Shown one piece after another: positions 51,701 to 54,400 of a stretch of DNA of 64,000 nt. The number at the start of each line of letters is the position of its first letter. Position 1 is the first letter of the stretch. The DNA is from Aselliscus stoliczkanus. Taxonomy: Eukaryota > Chordata > Mammalia > Chiroptera > Hipposideridae. The notes below the pieces were generated by a model that saw only the letters and a program-made list of their open reading frames with translations, had not been told where the DNA came from and did not search any database. Location of the stretch: the NCBI GenBank assembly GCA_033961575.1, contig CM066730.1, positions 154,593,523-154,657,522 of the forward strand. The letters run 5' to 3'. The position numbers were made by a program, and so were the translations under genes.

Positions 51701-53242
51701 TCTACCTACACAAAGAATGAATGAGTGTTGTCACTAGCAGTGTCCCCACAGGAGTGGGATTGCATCAGCTCTATAAGAACATCATTCTCCGGGGAGAGAA
51801 TAGCAATCACATGGAAGATACTGCCTCAGCCCTCAGCCCTTCATCATCCCTCAGCCCTACTCCACTCATCTCAGAGGCTCAGCCAGGCTTCCACCACCCT
51901 CTGGGCTACACCACAAACTTCTTGTGGCGGGGAAGCTGATACCCAGACCTGCCTGAGAGTGAGTACTAACTAGCACTGTACCCTGAGAGAGAGCCCCACA
52001 GACAGCTCGGGCAGTTATGCTGCACAGTTACCCGGAATCAGGGATTCCCCAGAGACAAGCATCCAGCCTGAGCCAGACACTTCCTGTCACGCCCAACAGT
52101 CGCTAACACAGGGGTAAGTTAAGAAGCCCCAAGGTCCTCACTGCTCACCCACCACATCCCACTTTACTAAGTCTGAGCGCCAGGAATCCAAACAGCTGTT
52201 TGCAAATCCCCTGGACATGCTCGCCTACCTCCTCCAGACCCCACGATGGGGTGTGGCTTGCCTCCAAAGAAAGGGTGCCATCCTCTTCTGAGCAGCACAT
52301 GGAGCTCTTTTCAGGTTCTGGATCTTTAGGCTGGGTCCCACGTAAGTGCGGCCCCTCACTGCCATAGCCAGAGGAGGAGGGCAAAATGCTCACAGTCGTG
52401 GACAAATCGCTCGGAGAAGCAGGCAGTCTGGGACCCTGAGGGGGCACTCGACCCGCGTGGGCAGGCTCCGAGCATCTGTGGCCTCTGGACTGGTCCGGTA
52501 CTGATGAAGGGGCAGCATGCTCCACAATGCAGGAACCTGTCTCAAGGCCACTGAAAACGCCCTTGGTTCCTCGGTCCACACTCCAGCCCTCTGCAAGTTG
52601 GTCTTGATTTCCTGTGCTGGCGGGGCAGTGCGTCCTGGGGGAAGTGCCGCTCTGACGCCCAGGCTGGGTGTCTGCTCTCTCCACTGCAGTCGCTCCTTGC
52701 AAAGGTAGCAGCACAGCCCTGCTGCTGCAGGATGCTGTCCTCGGAAATTCCACCAGTTGGCTCACTGACTTCTCACAGTTCCTTTCTGCTGGGTTATCAA
52801 GCAGGTGAGCAATGACAGTCATCCCCTCTTCCAGGGAATCCCAGACCCCTGCGCCAGCTGATGACTCATTCTCCGGCACGAGGTGGGCAGTCTGGACCTC
52901 TCCCTGGAACCTCTCCCTCACCTGCACGATCAGGCCCTGGTCTCCCACCCCGGAGTTGGGAGCTGAGTCCCCAGGCAGTAAAATGTCTGGCGGAGGATGC
53001 TGTACCCCTCCCACTCCTACTGCCTTTTGGAGAGTCACTGTTAACTTCGTTAGGGTTTCGGTCTCTTCAATGACTCCAGTTCCTTCCGAGGGTTCTTCCT
53101 CAGGAGATGCCTCTGGGCTAGGGGTTTTCTTCCCCCTCCACTTCCTTCTGAACCGAACCCTTTTCTTAGGAGATATGGGCGCCTTCTCAGGGAGAGCTAC
53201 TGAATCTTTCGGCTCTTTAACACAGCCCAGTGAATTTCCCAT
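1..53242 (-). CDS. MACF1: MACF1 gene, internal part: alternative first exon to plectin-repeat exon (32 coding exons in window)
   Basis: MACF1 is a giant cytoskeletal linker joining F-actin, microtubules and membrane junctions. Seen here: 32 minus-strand exons, each bounded by AG/GT and with matching phases, joining to 7515 nt without a stop. Domain order in the protein that starts in this window: acylation-type head (1-338), CH2 (about 339-455), plakin domain of spectrin-type helices (about 468-1700) with an SH3 fold (about 1000-1075), then plectin repeats (1701-2505, continuing off the window). MACF1 rather than DST is supported by recognised plakin-domain stretches such as [16 protein letters not shown] and [19 protein letters not shown]. 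The CH1 exons of longer isoforms are not in the window, and the spectrin rod, EF-hands and GAR domain lie to the left of position 1. The gene looks functional. Confidence 0.96.
2416..5921 (-). other. MACF1 intron before the plectin-repeat exon
   Basis: Non-coding. A minus-oriented MIR lies at about 3180-3400. T-runs (4690) and A-runs (5524) are present. No conserved coding segment was recognised elsewhere. Confidence 0.7.
3180..3400 (-). repeat. MIR SINE
   Basis: Contains the MIR core read in reverse: ttaatcctcacaacaatcct, then aggcacagagaggtta and acttgtccaaggtcacaaa. Confidence 0.8.
5922..6057 (-). CDS. MACF1: MACF1 exon: last exon before the plectin-repeat / rod branch point
   Basis: Encodes [20 protein letters not shown] to LVQQTEQK. 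Acceptor catcttctag, donor AAG|GTACTT, ending in phase 0. In MACF1 this exon can join the giant plectin-repeat exon (MACF1b) or skip it to the spectrin rod (MACF1a); the first route is in frame here, the second lies beyond the window. Confidence 0.93.
8087..8226 (+). repeat. tRNA-derived SINE, family A
   Basis: Head gggccggccgagtggcgcgc, A-box-like and B-box-like segments (ccggtttggtccc), body gagggccagtgacactgccc, and an A-rich tail. Flanked by a 19-bp perfect TSD (8068-8086 and 8227-8245), so the insertion is fairly young. Confidence 0.85.
8422..9428. mobile_element. Fold-back (palindromic) mariner-derived element
   Basis: TA duplications at 8420-8421 and 9429-9430 flank inverted ends (ggaggtgtgatcaaa left; reverse complement of the right end is cgaggtgcgatcaaa). 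Each arm, about 400 bp, carries a mariner transposase C-terminus in opposite orientation: minus strand [20 protein letters not shown] at about 8640-8730, plus strand [20 protein letters not shown] at about 9055-9115. The N-terminal helix-turn-helix and the first catalytic Asp regions are absent, so it cannot encode an active transposase. The middle (about 8830-8960) is the loop. Confidence 0.85.
9268..9331 (+). repeat. 5'-truncated family A SINE inside the fold-back mariner
   Basis: Begins at the B box (ccggttcggtccc) and ends in an A-rich tail. A 17-bp TSD (9251-9267 and 9332-9348) shows it inserted after the mariner. Confidence 0.85.
9723..9811 (-). CDS. MACF1: MACF1 exon: helical linker
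   Basis: Encodes [20 protein letters not shown] to AKHGH plus two bases of Lys. Acceptor ctaaatag, donor CATAA|GTACGT, ending in phase 2. Confidence 0.92.
9812..10131 (-). other. Short MACF1 intron
   Basis: AT-rich, non-coding; no recognised repeat. Confidence 0.6.
10132..10284 (-). CDS. MACF1: MACF1 exon: helical linker
   Basis: Fifty-one codons, [20 protein letters not shown] to EKAILEQQ, a charged coiled helix. Acceptor attctag, donor CAG|GTGAGT, phase 0. Confidence 0.93.
10285..12004 (-). other. MACF1 intron
   Basis: AT-rich. Holds a family A SINE at 10943-11056; the remainder shows no recognised gene. Confidence 0.6.
10943..11056 (-). repeat. tRNA-derived SINE, family A
   Basis: Minus-strand copy: T-rich tail at left, agagggcagtatcactggcc body, reversed B box (atccgaaccgggg) and head ggccggcccc at right. 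The TSD acagttgttttt is at 10931 and 11057. Confidence 0.85.
12005..12103 (-). CDS. MACF1: MACF1 exon: plakin domain, end
   Basis: Thirty-three codons, [20 protein letters not shown] to LRRLEEEE, the [14 protein letters not shown] motif shared by spectraplakins. Acceptor aaccgtag, donor GAG|GTGAGG, phase 0. Confidence 0.94.
12302..12409 (-). CDS. MACF1: MACF1 exon: basic KRRR segment
   Basis: Thirty-six codons, [20 protein letters not shown] then [16 protein letters not shown]. The [13 protein letters not shown] stretch is a basic, Ser-rich motif resembling a nuclear-localisation or phosphorylation patch (inference only). Acceptor cctccccag, donor GAG|GTGAAA, phase 0. Confidence 0.94.
12546..12678 (-). 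repeat. tRNA-derived SINE, family B
   Basis: Minus copy: T-tail, then agctgagccatcctgccacc, gctcagctcaggctgggcat, the reversed promoter ctcttaaccaactgagccat and head cggccagccc. The flanks share a degraded agacattt duplication. Confidence 0.82.
13325..13475 (+). repeat. MER5A (hAT-Charlie MITE)
   Basis: Matches the MER5A layout: cagagcttctcaaatagc at the left, gcagattctgattcagtagg in the middle, ccacattttgagaagc at the right. Confidence 0.75.
13540..13720 (+). repeat. L2 LINE 3'-region fragment
   Basis: Pyrimidine-rich text with L2 landmarks (cctctgtgcctttgattatg, ttgcctagaaggtcctgc). Confidence 0.5.
13770..14000 (-). repeat. MIR SINE
   Basis: Reverse MIR landmarks: ccatctaacctttacaatca, tgaggtagttacagttccca, ggatttgaactcaattc. 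Confidence 0.75.
14020..14450 (+). repeat. L2 LINE fragment
   Basis: Opens with tgttgagcatctactatgtg and continues through cattctaatgagaaggcaca to gagcaggagagtgacatgat, the usual order of an L2 3' region. Confidence 0.7.
15178..15261 (-). CDS. MACF1: MACF1 exon: plakin domain
   Basis: Twenty-eight codons, [20 protein letters not shown] to YSTIVK. Acceptor ggttcctag, donor AAG|GTAACT, phase 0. Confidence 0.93.
15325..15533 (+). repeat. MER5A (hAT-Charlie MITE)
   Basis: Contains acatcagaatcacctggaag, agattgctgggccccaccct and actttgaaaaccact, the MER5A consensus order. Confidence 0.82.
15534..15720 (-). repeat. MIR SINE
   Basis: Reverse MIR: actcctaacaccaataacct, gctcaaggtctcacagtgag, ggactggaatccaggcaatc. 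Confidence 0.75.
16158..16320 (-). CDS. MACF1: MACF1 exon: plakin domain
   Basis: Encodes [20 protein letters not shown] to [10 protein letters not shown]. Acceptor cctccag, donor ACG|GTGGGT. Starts phase 2, ends phase 0. Confidence 0.93.
16321..17367 (-). other. MACF1 intron
   Basis: No gene, RNA or confident repeat seen. Confidence 0.5.
17368..17561 (-). CDS. MACF1: MACF1 exon: plakin domain
   Basis: Encodes [20 protein letters not shown] to RVIAQLET plus two bases of Arg. Acceptor tttatag, donor ACTCG|GTGAGT, ending in phase 2. Confidence 0.93.
17562..18185 (-). other. MACF1 intron with plus-strand MIR
   Basis: MIR at about 17765-17960 (gaagcctggctctgctgctt, ttttttcatctgtaaatgga, cttgtgagaatcaaatgaac). 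Confidence 0.65.
18186..18324 (-). CDS. MACF1: MACF1 exon: plakin domain (weak donor site)
   Basis: Encodes [20 protein letters not shown] to ESHRSTLR. Acceptor cttcacag. The donor that fits the reading frame is CGG|GTTGGT, which departs from GTRAGT at +3 and +4; the next exon starts in phase 0 and accepts only this cut. The position is well constrained, but splice strength may be low. Confidence 0.88.
18325..18864 (-). other. MACF1 intron
   Basis: No recognised feature beyond splice signals. Confidence 0.5.
18865..19043 (-). CDS. MACF1: MACF1 exon: plakin domain
   Basis: Encodes [20 protein letters not shown] to STIYLN plus two bases of a Lys codon. Contains a Ser/Pro-rich linker ([19 protein letters not shown]) between helices. 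Acceptor cctgacag, donor AATAA|GTGAGT. Confidence 0.93.
19514..19555. repeat. (TG)n microsatellite, about 21 units
   Basis: Pure TG run, followed to about 19680 by interrupted TA/TG/CA tracts. Confidence 0.95.
20500..20990 (+). repeat. LINE-like 3' end (old mammalian)
   Basis: Ends with aaatgttaacatttggggaa, aggtgaaggatatatgtgca and tttcaaaataaaaagttaaa, a common 3' terminus of old mammalian LINE-type repeats. The family name is uncertain. Confidence 0.5.
21358..21461 (-). pseudogene. U6 spliceosomal snRNA pseudogene
   Basis: The minus strand reads gtgcttgctttggcagccca, then tatactaaaaattgg, acagaga, and catttcatattttt, following human U6 end to end. It has many substitutions (for example ACAGAGA is kept but the following GATTAGC is shortened to CTAGC) and no TATA/PSE at the expected spacing upstream, so it is a retrocopy, not a working gene. 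Confidence 0.87.
22269..22438 (-). CDS. MACF1: MACF1 exon: plakin domain
   Basis: Encodes [20 protein letters not shown] to ALRIAEQE. Acceptor attcacag, donor GAG|GTAAGT. Starts phase 1, ends phase 0. Confidence 0.93.
22439..23026 (-). other. MACF1 intron with a family B SINE
   Basis: Mostly occupied by the SINE at 22756-22907. Confidence 0.65.
22756..22907 (-). repeat. tRNA-derived SINE, family B
   Basis: Minus copy with a T-rich tail, gctcagctcgggctgggcat, ctcttgagcgagctcttaac and head ttggccggcc. Perfect TSD ctctatctcaag at 22744-22755 and 22908-22919. A duplicated gcagctttgtggcagctc gives a small internal insertion relative to sister copies. Confidence 0.87.
23027..23210 (-). CDS. MACF1: MACF1 exon: plakin domain
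   Basis: Encodes [20 protein letters not shown] to HLMKSIEN. Acceptor cctctctag. The donor is taken as AATG|GTGTGT because this leaves phase 1 and the next exon begins with the two bases that complete a Glu codon. Confidence 0.92.
23211..23595 (-). other. Short MACF1 intron
   Basis: No recognised feature. Confidence 0.5.
23596..23722 (-). CDS. MACF1: MACF1 exon: plakin domain
   Basis: Encodes [20 protein letters not shown] to TWNLEK, the first helix after SH3. Acceptor gttcctag, donor AAG|GTAATT. Starts phase 2, ends phase 0. Confidence 0.93.
24420..25320 (+). repeat. Old interspersed repeat, unassigned (LINE/HAL1-like)
   Basis: Includes ccccagatctgaaagatatt, aaccctggaagctagaaacc, agacattttcagaaaaaatt and aggcccagactgaaaacggg, text that recurs across mammalian genomes. 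It includes a 112-codon frame of no known domain. Confidence 0.4.
25480..25920 (+). repeat. L2 LINE fragment
   Basis: Opens with tttactgagcacctattaag and tgccaggaatggttctaggt and continues through the L2 3' region (gtgaatcatgtgaatatcta). Confidence 0.7.
25995..26120 (-). repeat. tRNA-derived SINE, family A
   Basis: Minus copy: (TTTG)n-like tail, gagggcagtgtcactggccc, ctgaaccggggccgctggct, head cagccggccc. Perfect 16-bp TSD ggcatagctacatttg at 25979 and 26121. Confidence 0.9.
26389..26438. repeat. A-run followed by (TA)n microsatellite
   Basis: About 19 A then about 16 TA units; likely unstable. Confidence 0.9.
26744..26898 (-). CDS. MACF1: MACF1 exon: plakin domain, SH3 second part
   Basis: Encodes [20 protein letters not shown] to [12 protein letters not shown]. 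The [20 protein letters not shown] stretch is the SH3 n-Src/distal loop and the conserved Val-Pro-Ser-Val segment. Acceptor tctcttcag, donor AGCAG|GTAACT, ending in phase 2. Confidence 0.94.
27415..27970 (+). repeat. L2 LINE fragment, split by a SINE
   Basis: Starts atttattgagcctactatgt; includes aggaatttagactatttctt and resumes after the SINE with aaaatggtggtaggataaag. Confidence 0.65.
27730..27842 (-). repeat. tRNA-derived SINE, family A
   Basis: T-tail, gagggcagtgtcactggccc, cagggccgctggcgtcccaa, head cactcggccggccc. TSD gggagtgat at 27721 and 27843. Confidence 0.88.
28311..28463 (-). CDS. MACF1: MACF1 exon: plakin domain, SH3 first part
   Basis: Fifty-one codons, [20 protein letters not shown] to CDYRQIE. 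From [20 protein letters not shown] onward this is the N-terminal half of the SH3 domain buried in the plakin repeats; [11 protein letters not shown] matches the RT-loop region. Acceptor ttttgtag, donor GAG|GTGAGG, phase 0. Confidence 0.94.
28464..31005 (-). other. Long MACF1 intron
   Basis: Contains a (CAAA)n run (28719-28751) and TTG/TTA repeats (28850-28880). A GC-richer block at 29600-29900 holds a 114-codon minus frame without any recognised domain. Otherwise nothing identified. Confidence 0.5.
28719..28751. repeat. (CAAA)n microsatellite
   Basis: Tandem caaa units. Confidence 0.9.
31006..31131 (-). CDS. MACF1: MACF1 exon: plakin domain
   Basis: Forty-two codons, [20 protein letters not shown] to EDLLQDSM, the helix just before the SH3 fold. 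Acceptor ctccacag, donor ATG|GTGGGT, phase 0. Confidence 0.94.
31132..32216 (-). other. MACF1 intron
   Basis: The right half is a MaLR-type LTR remnant (31730-32085). Confidence 0.6.
31730..32085 (+). repeat. MaLR (MLT1-like) LTR remnant
   Basis: The order tctaggatagcctattggat, ggcatgtgagtgatgccatt, gctcagcccaaattgtaaac and aggatcatgagctactaaat, ending near ttactgatacag, follows MLT1-type solo LTRs. No viral genes present. Confidence 0.65.
32217..32312 (-). CDS. MACF1: MACF1 exon: plakin domain
   Basis: Thirty-two codons, [20 protein letters not shown] to NTAYFQ. Acceptor tgttgcag, donor CAG|GTAGGT, phase 0. The open frame extends both ways into intron without plakin similarity. Confidence 0.93.
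32313..32931 (-). other. MACF1 intron
   Basis: No recognised feature. Confidence 0.5.
32932..33036 (-). CDS. MACF1: MACF1 exon: plakin domain
   Basis: Thirty-five codons, [20 protein letters not shown] to AKQTVE, a spectrin-type helix. Acceptor tgtgcag, donor GAG|GTAGGT, phase 0. Confidence 0.93.
33037..34421 (-). other. MACF1 intron with L2 and MIR fragments
   Basis: L2-type 3' text at about 33380-33620 (cttctgtgaagcggggtact, cacacactg-like end) and MIR at 33990-34160. Confidence 0.5.
33990..34160 (-). repeat. MIR SINE
   Basis: Reverse MIR: gaggtccagagagattaaat, gacttgcccaaggtcacaga, gctagtaagcagaggaatag. Confidence 0.8.
34422..34583 (-). CDS. MACF1: MACF1 exon: plakin domain
   Basis: Fifty-four codons, [20 protein letters not shown] to KRNYFS. 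It holds the strongly conserved plakin segment [20 protein letters not shown]. Acceptor tgtctag, donor TCT|GTGAGT, phase 0. Confidence 0.95.
34584..35178 (-). other. MACF1 intron
   Basis: No recognised feature. Confidence 0.5.
35179..35256 (-). CDS. MACF1: MACF1 exon: plakin domain (short)
   Basis: Twenty-six codons, [20 protein letters not shown] to YCKLK, diagnostic for MACF1 as opposed to DST. Acceptor cttatcag, donor AAG|GTAAGT, phase 0. Confidence 0.94.
35257..36061 (-). other. MACF1 intron with possible LTR tail
   Basis: At 35755-35870 the text ttttgagagctgtaacgttc followed by ctctaataaaactatcctgt resembles the polyadenylation region of a retroviral-type LTR and is followed by an A-rich end. 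A MIR-like piece precedes it (35640-35730). Confidence 0.35.
36062..36190 (-). CDS. MACF1: MACF1 exon: plakin domain
   Basis: Forty-three codons, [20 protein letters not shown] to VKEARLYE. Acceptor cttttccag, donor GAG|GTGCGT, phase 0 at both ends. The internal Met follows a spliced frame and is not a start. Confidence 0.93.
36509..36544. repeat. (TTTA)n microsatellite at an L1 tail
   Basis: Nine TTTA units at the 3' end of the adjoining reverse-oriented L1 piece. Confidence 0.9.
36545..37020 (-). repeat. L1 3'-end fragment
   Basis: Reads (reverse) the L1 3' tail: ttagtttcaggtgtacaaca, repeated as cagcttcaggtgtacagtgc, then tatttatgctgagtaattcc. Confidence 0.65.
37109..37228 (-). repeat. 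tRNA-derived SINE, family A
   Basis: T-rich tail, gagggcagtgtcactggcct, accgaaccggggccgctggc, head cactcggctggccc. 16-bp TSD tggccaatgaatttta at 37093 and 37229. Confidence 0.9.
37330..37592 (+). repeat. L1 3' end with poly-A
   Basis: Ends atgctgtatacctgaaacta, ttgtatgtcaactgtaattg and aaaataaactttaaaaaaaa, typical for L1 elements of laurasiatherian mammals. Confidence 0.7.
38012..38288 (-). CDS. MACF1: MACF1 exon: plakin domain with Ser/Thr-rich insert
   Basis: Ninety-two codons from [20 protein letters not shown] to LSWVEEMQ. The middle part ([15 protein letters not shown] to [10 protein letters not shown]) is Ser/Thr/Pro-rich and probably a flexible, phosphorylatable loop between helices. 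Acceptor cacttcag, donor CAG|GTAGGT. Confidence 0.93.
38289..38973 (-). other. MACF1 intron
   Basis: Possible MIR at 38530-38690; otherwise nothing recognised. Confidence 0.45.
38974..39128 (-). CDS. MACF1: MACF1 exon: plakin domain
   Basis: Encodes [20 protein letters not shown] to LEELAF. Acceptor ctctctcag, donor TTTAG|GTGAGG, ending in phase 2. Confidence 0.93.
39332..39425 (-). CDS. MACF1: MACF1 exon: plakin domain
   Basis: Encodes [20 protein letters not shown] to KNTLQA, one spectrin-repeat helix. Acceptor attttag, donor GCT|GTAAGT. Starts phase 2, ends phase 0. Confidence 0.93.
39513..39640 (-). CDS. MACF1: MACF1 exon: plakin domain
   Basis: Encodes [20 protein letters not shown] to LRPAVE. 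Acceptor ttttttag, donor GAGAG|GTGGGT, ending in phase 2. The open frame reads on through the next intron, but that extension has no plakin character and is not coding. Confidence 0.93.
39641..40291 (-). other. MACF1 intron
   Basis: No recognised feature. Confidence 0.5.
40292..40387 (-). CDS. MACF1: MACF1 exon: plakin domain helix
   Basis: Thirty-two codons, [20 protein letters not shown] to ELYKLLE, a charged alpha-helix. Acceptor ttttgtag, donor GAG|GTAAGG, phase 0 at both ends. Confidence 0.93.
40541..40660 (-). CDS. MACF1: MACF1 exon: start of plakin domain
   Basis: Forty codons, [20 protein letters not shown] to NPIELK, the first spectrin-type helix after the actin-binding module. Acceptor ggcaacag, donor AAG|GTAAAG, phase 0 at both ends. 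Confidence 0.93.
40661..41236 (-). other. MACF1 intron with a family B SINE
   Basis: SINE at 41013-41170; nothing else recognised. Confidence 0.6.
41013..41170 (+). repeat. tRNA-derived SINE, family B
   Basis: Head gggccggccaagtggctcag, promoter ttggttaagagctcactcaa, body gagctgagctgccgctgagc, then gctgccaacaggtggcggga, ggctcagct and an A-tail. The flanks share aacatggtc. Confidence 0.87.
41237..41343 (-). CDS. MACF1: MACF1 exon: end of CH2 domain
   Basis: Encodes [20 protein letters not shown] followed by [16 protein letters not shown]. The [11 protein letters not shown] segment is the conserved C-terminal helix of spectraplakin CH2. Acceptor tctctcag, donor ACG|GTAAGA. Ends in phase 0. 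Confidence 0.94.
41441..41553 (-). CDS. MACF1: MACF1 exon: CH2 domain, middle
   Basis: Encodes [20 protein letters not shown] to TRLLDAE, the central CH2 helices. Acceptor ttttacag and donor GAAG|GTGAGA. Starts phase 2, ends phase 1. Confidence 0.93.
41870..42460 (+). repeat. L2 LINE 3' end, split by a MITE
   Basis: Text such as gcctctgcacttgctactcc, ctctagccctccattgcact and gagcaagaacttttgctgtt follows the L2 3' order on both sides of the MITE. Confidence 0.7.
42111..42343. mobile_element. Tc1/mariner-type MITE, 233 bp, TA target
   Basis: TA at 42109-42110 and 42344-42345. Inverted ends: caatgggtgccaaaaaaatg at left; the reverse complement of the right end is ctgggggatgccaaaaaaat. No ORF, so mobilised in trans. 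Confidence 0.8.
42579..42745 (-). CDS. MACF1: MACF1 exon: start of CH2 domain
   Basis: Encodes [20 protein letters not shown] and onward to NALIHRY, the first half of the second calponin-homology domain of the actin-binding module. Acceptor is tttggcag and donor is CAG|GTAAAT. It starts in phase 0 and ends after two bases of the Arg codon, completed by the next exon. It is the first exon shared by CH1-containing isoforms and the isoform that begins at 53242. CH2 alone is known to bind actin more weakly than the CH1-CH2 tandem. Confidence 0.93.
42950..43770 (+). repeat. L1 3'-UTR fragment, split by a MITE
   Basis: Left part: ctggatggcagttttgaatc, ttatcaagatgttataatca. Right part after the MITE: cacataggaaaatggtcacc, atattttccaaattttctat and a final A-rich tail. 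Confidence 0.65.
43199..43424. mobile_element. TA-flanked MITE, 226 bp
   Basis: TA at 43197-43198 and 43425-43426. Terminal inverted repeats ccgtgtttccttgaaaac (left) and ccgtgtttcccccaaaat (reverse complement of right), plus internal repeats of ggtcttat and gggcttatttt. Confidence 0.82.
43800..44010 (+). repeat. MIR SINE
   Basis: MIR order: cagacctgggtctgaatttc, gaagaatacccgcctacc, agcacacatagtaaagcacc. Confidence 0.65.
44640..44830 (+). repeat. MIR SINE
   Basis: Contains ctgacctcaggcaaattact, taagcgtcttgtacaccatc, atgtggattaaacaaggaaa, agtgcctggcg. Confidence 0.65.
45043..45202 (+). repeat. tRNA-derived SINE, family B
   Basis: Head gggccagccgagtggctcag, body gagctgccaacaggtggcag, and a long A-tail. 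Perfect 14-bp TSD aatatcagcagaag at 45029 and 45203. Confidence 0.9.
46640..46990 (+). repeat. L2 LINE fragment
   Basis: gtatttactgaacatctcat, gtaggggagacaatatacta and tgtgacagagataagcaaat follow the L2 3' order. Confidence 0.55.
47374..47482 (-). repeat. tRNA-derived SINE, family A
   Basis: T-tail, agggcagtgtcactggccct, ggaccgaactgaggccgctg, head cactcggccggccc. 15-bp TSD tgctacatttctttt at 47359 and 47483. Confidence 0.9.
48340..48590 (-). repeat. MIR SINE
   Basis: Reverse MIR: actaacatttattgtgcttt, ataattctcacagcagccct, aggggctggaattcaaactc. Confidence 0.8.
48673..48729. repeat. (AT)n(AC)n compound microsatellite
   Basis: About 17 AT units followed by about 11 AC units. Confidence 0.95.
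49780..50200. promoter_or_regulatory. CpG-dense patch inside the large intron (possible regulatory element)
   Basis: About 20 CpG dinucleotides in about 420 bp, concentrated at 49965-50185 (for example ccgctgccgtcctcgggcc), against a CpG-poor intron. No repeat match recognised. It could be an intronic enhancer or an alternative promoter; no first exon could be proven. Confidence 0.35.
52229..53242 (-). CDS. MACF1: MACF1 alternative first coding exon (isoform with acylation-type N-terminus, 338 codons)
   Basis: The open frame starts at an ATG in a good Kozak context (G at -3, G at +4) and encodes [14 protein letters not shown], followed by a basic cluster ([14 protein letters not shown], about residues 26-39). 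Gly2 is a candidate N-myristoylation site and Cys7 a candidate palmitoylation site; the DST paralogue has an equivalent MGNVCGC-type isoform-3 start. The rest is Pro/Ser/Glu-rich and looks disordered. I end the exon at GAG|GTAGGC because this gives phase 0, matching the next exon (42745). The frame then reads on 26 codons into the intron before a stop. Joined this way the isoform lacks CH1 and has only CH2. The myristoylation and palmitoylation are inferred, not shown. Confidence 0.85.
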
Positions 53243-53480
53243 TGCCTTCCTCTCCTAATCTCAGCCAAAACGCAGCTAAGCCGGTCCTGGGATCCCAGAG
53301 AAATCCCAACCTTGGCTTCATGGGATTAGATGCACATTTAAAAACATGCACTACGCCCGGCAATCCCTCCAGTTCTTTCTCCCTCCCTCCCCGCCTCTCT
53401 CTGTCTCTTCCAGCCGCTGCCGATTCAGACAGCCATCTTACAGGCTCAGAGCTGCAACAAGACAAATTCAAAGCATCTCA
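53243..53480 (-). promoter_or_regulatory. MACF1: 5' leader and probable proximal promoter of the MGNSLGC isoform
   Basis: Sequence just upstream of the alternative ATG. No clear TATA box and only a few CpG sites. The transcription start cannot be placed from sequence alone; the location is inferred from the position of the first coding exon. Confidence 0.35.
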
Positions 53481-53589
53481 CTGCAGTTCAGAAATCACTT
53501 GACCTAAAAGCAGACAGAAACCGGATTGGCTGCAGCTTCCTCTCTCCAAATATGAGGTAATTGGAGCACTGCCCTCAGAAACACAAACA

Positions 53590-53760
53590 GAAAGCAAAAA
53601 GGAGCTAGAAACCAGGGGAGGGGATAAATTAAGGAGGATAAAGAGGAGGGGGAGATTGTAAGAGTAAAGGGAAGAGGGAGGGGGGAAAGAAGAGAGGCCC
53701 TGGAAGAAGGTAATGTGAAGGAAGGAGGAGGAGAAAGAGGGAAAAGCAAACCAGCACAGC
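53590..53760. repeat. Polypurine/polypyrimidine tract
   Basis: Almost pure purine on the plus strand (ggaggaggagaaagaggga, gaagagggaggggggaaaga), hence pyrimidine-rich on the MACF1 strand, about 350-520 bp upstream of the alternative ATG. Confidence 0.8.
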
Positions 53761-54179
53761 TGGTACCAACCAGGAAGGGAAGGGCCAAGAAGAACCAGGG
53801 CTGGACATGCTGCAATTATGGCACCCCGACTCTGAAAGGAAATAGATTTCAATTGTTGCACCGAGATGTCCATACGAAAATATCAAGCAAGACAGACATA
53901 TTCTCTATTTTTTCAGGTCAGAAATAAAATTATTTTAATCAAATTATAACCTAAGCAGGACCAGAGCTTAATCTTCACGGTTAAGAAAAGAAACACAGGC
54001 TTTAAAGATCTAGCTTCTGATAGCATTTATTGAGAGGGAGAGAGAAATCTGTTACATCTTCTGGCCAATGACACACAGGAAAAACCCAGTGGTCAGTTCT
54101 GAATATAGAGTATGTGGACGCACACTATAGGACACCACTTCCAAATACAACAGAGGAGCAGACGATATTTGACATTTAC

Positions 54180-54400
54180 TGCCACTGCTGCCGACAGCTA
54201 ACATTTTTTCAGCGTTTATGTGCCAAGCCCTGTGCTAAGCTATGGATTATCTCATTTAATTCTCACAGTAACCATAAAAGGTCAAAACTAGTGTTTTAAT
54301 TTGACAGGTAAAGAAATGAAGGTTTAACGAGTACATGGCAAAGCCAGGACATGAACTCCTGTTTAAGACTTAATTTCCACCCCACGTCACGCTACCTTCT
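54180..54400 (-). repeat. MIR SINE
   Basis: Reverse MIR with most landmarks: cgacagctaacattttttca, gccaagccctgtgctaagct, ctcatttaattctcacagta, caaagccaggacatgaactc. Confidence 0.85.

Larger units (their letters stand above)
42746..52228 (-). other. Large MACF1 intron between the alternative first exon and CH2
   Basis: Contains L1, MIR, L2, two SINEs, a MITE, AT/AC microsatellites and a CpG-dense patch (49780-50200). Many short frames in 49000-52000 show no domain or conserved splice pairing; I see no additional coding exon. Confidence 0.6.

Noticed and set aside
1..53242. DST (BPAG1) instead of MACF1
   Set aside because: The plakin-domain residues match MACF1 (for example [14 protein letters not shown] and [15 protein letters not shown]) and differ from the DST counterparts; the first exon is MGNSLGC, not MGNVCGC.
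52812..53258. 148-codon plus-strand frame antisense to the MACF1 first exon
   Set aside because: It is a shadow: the opposite strand has a recognised MACF1 isoform start, and the antisense product has no known domain.
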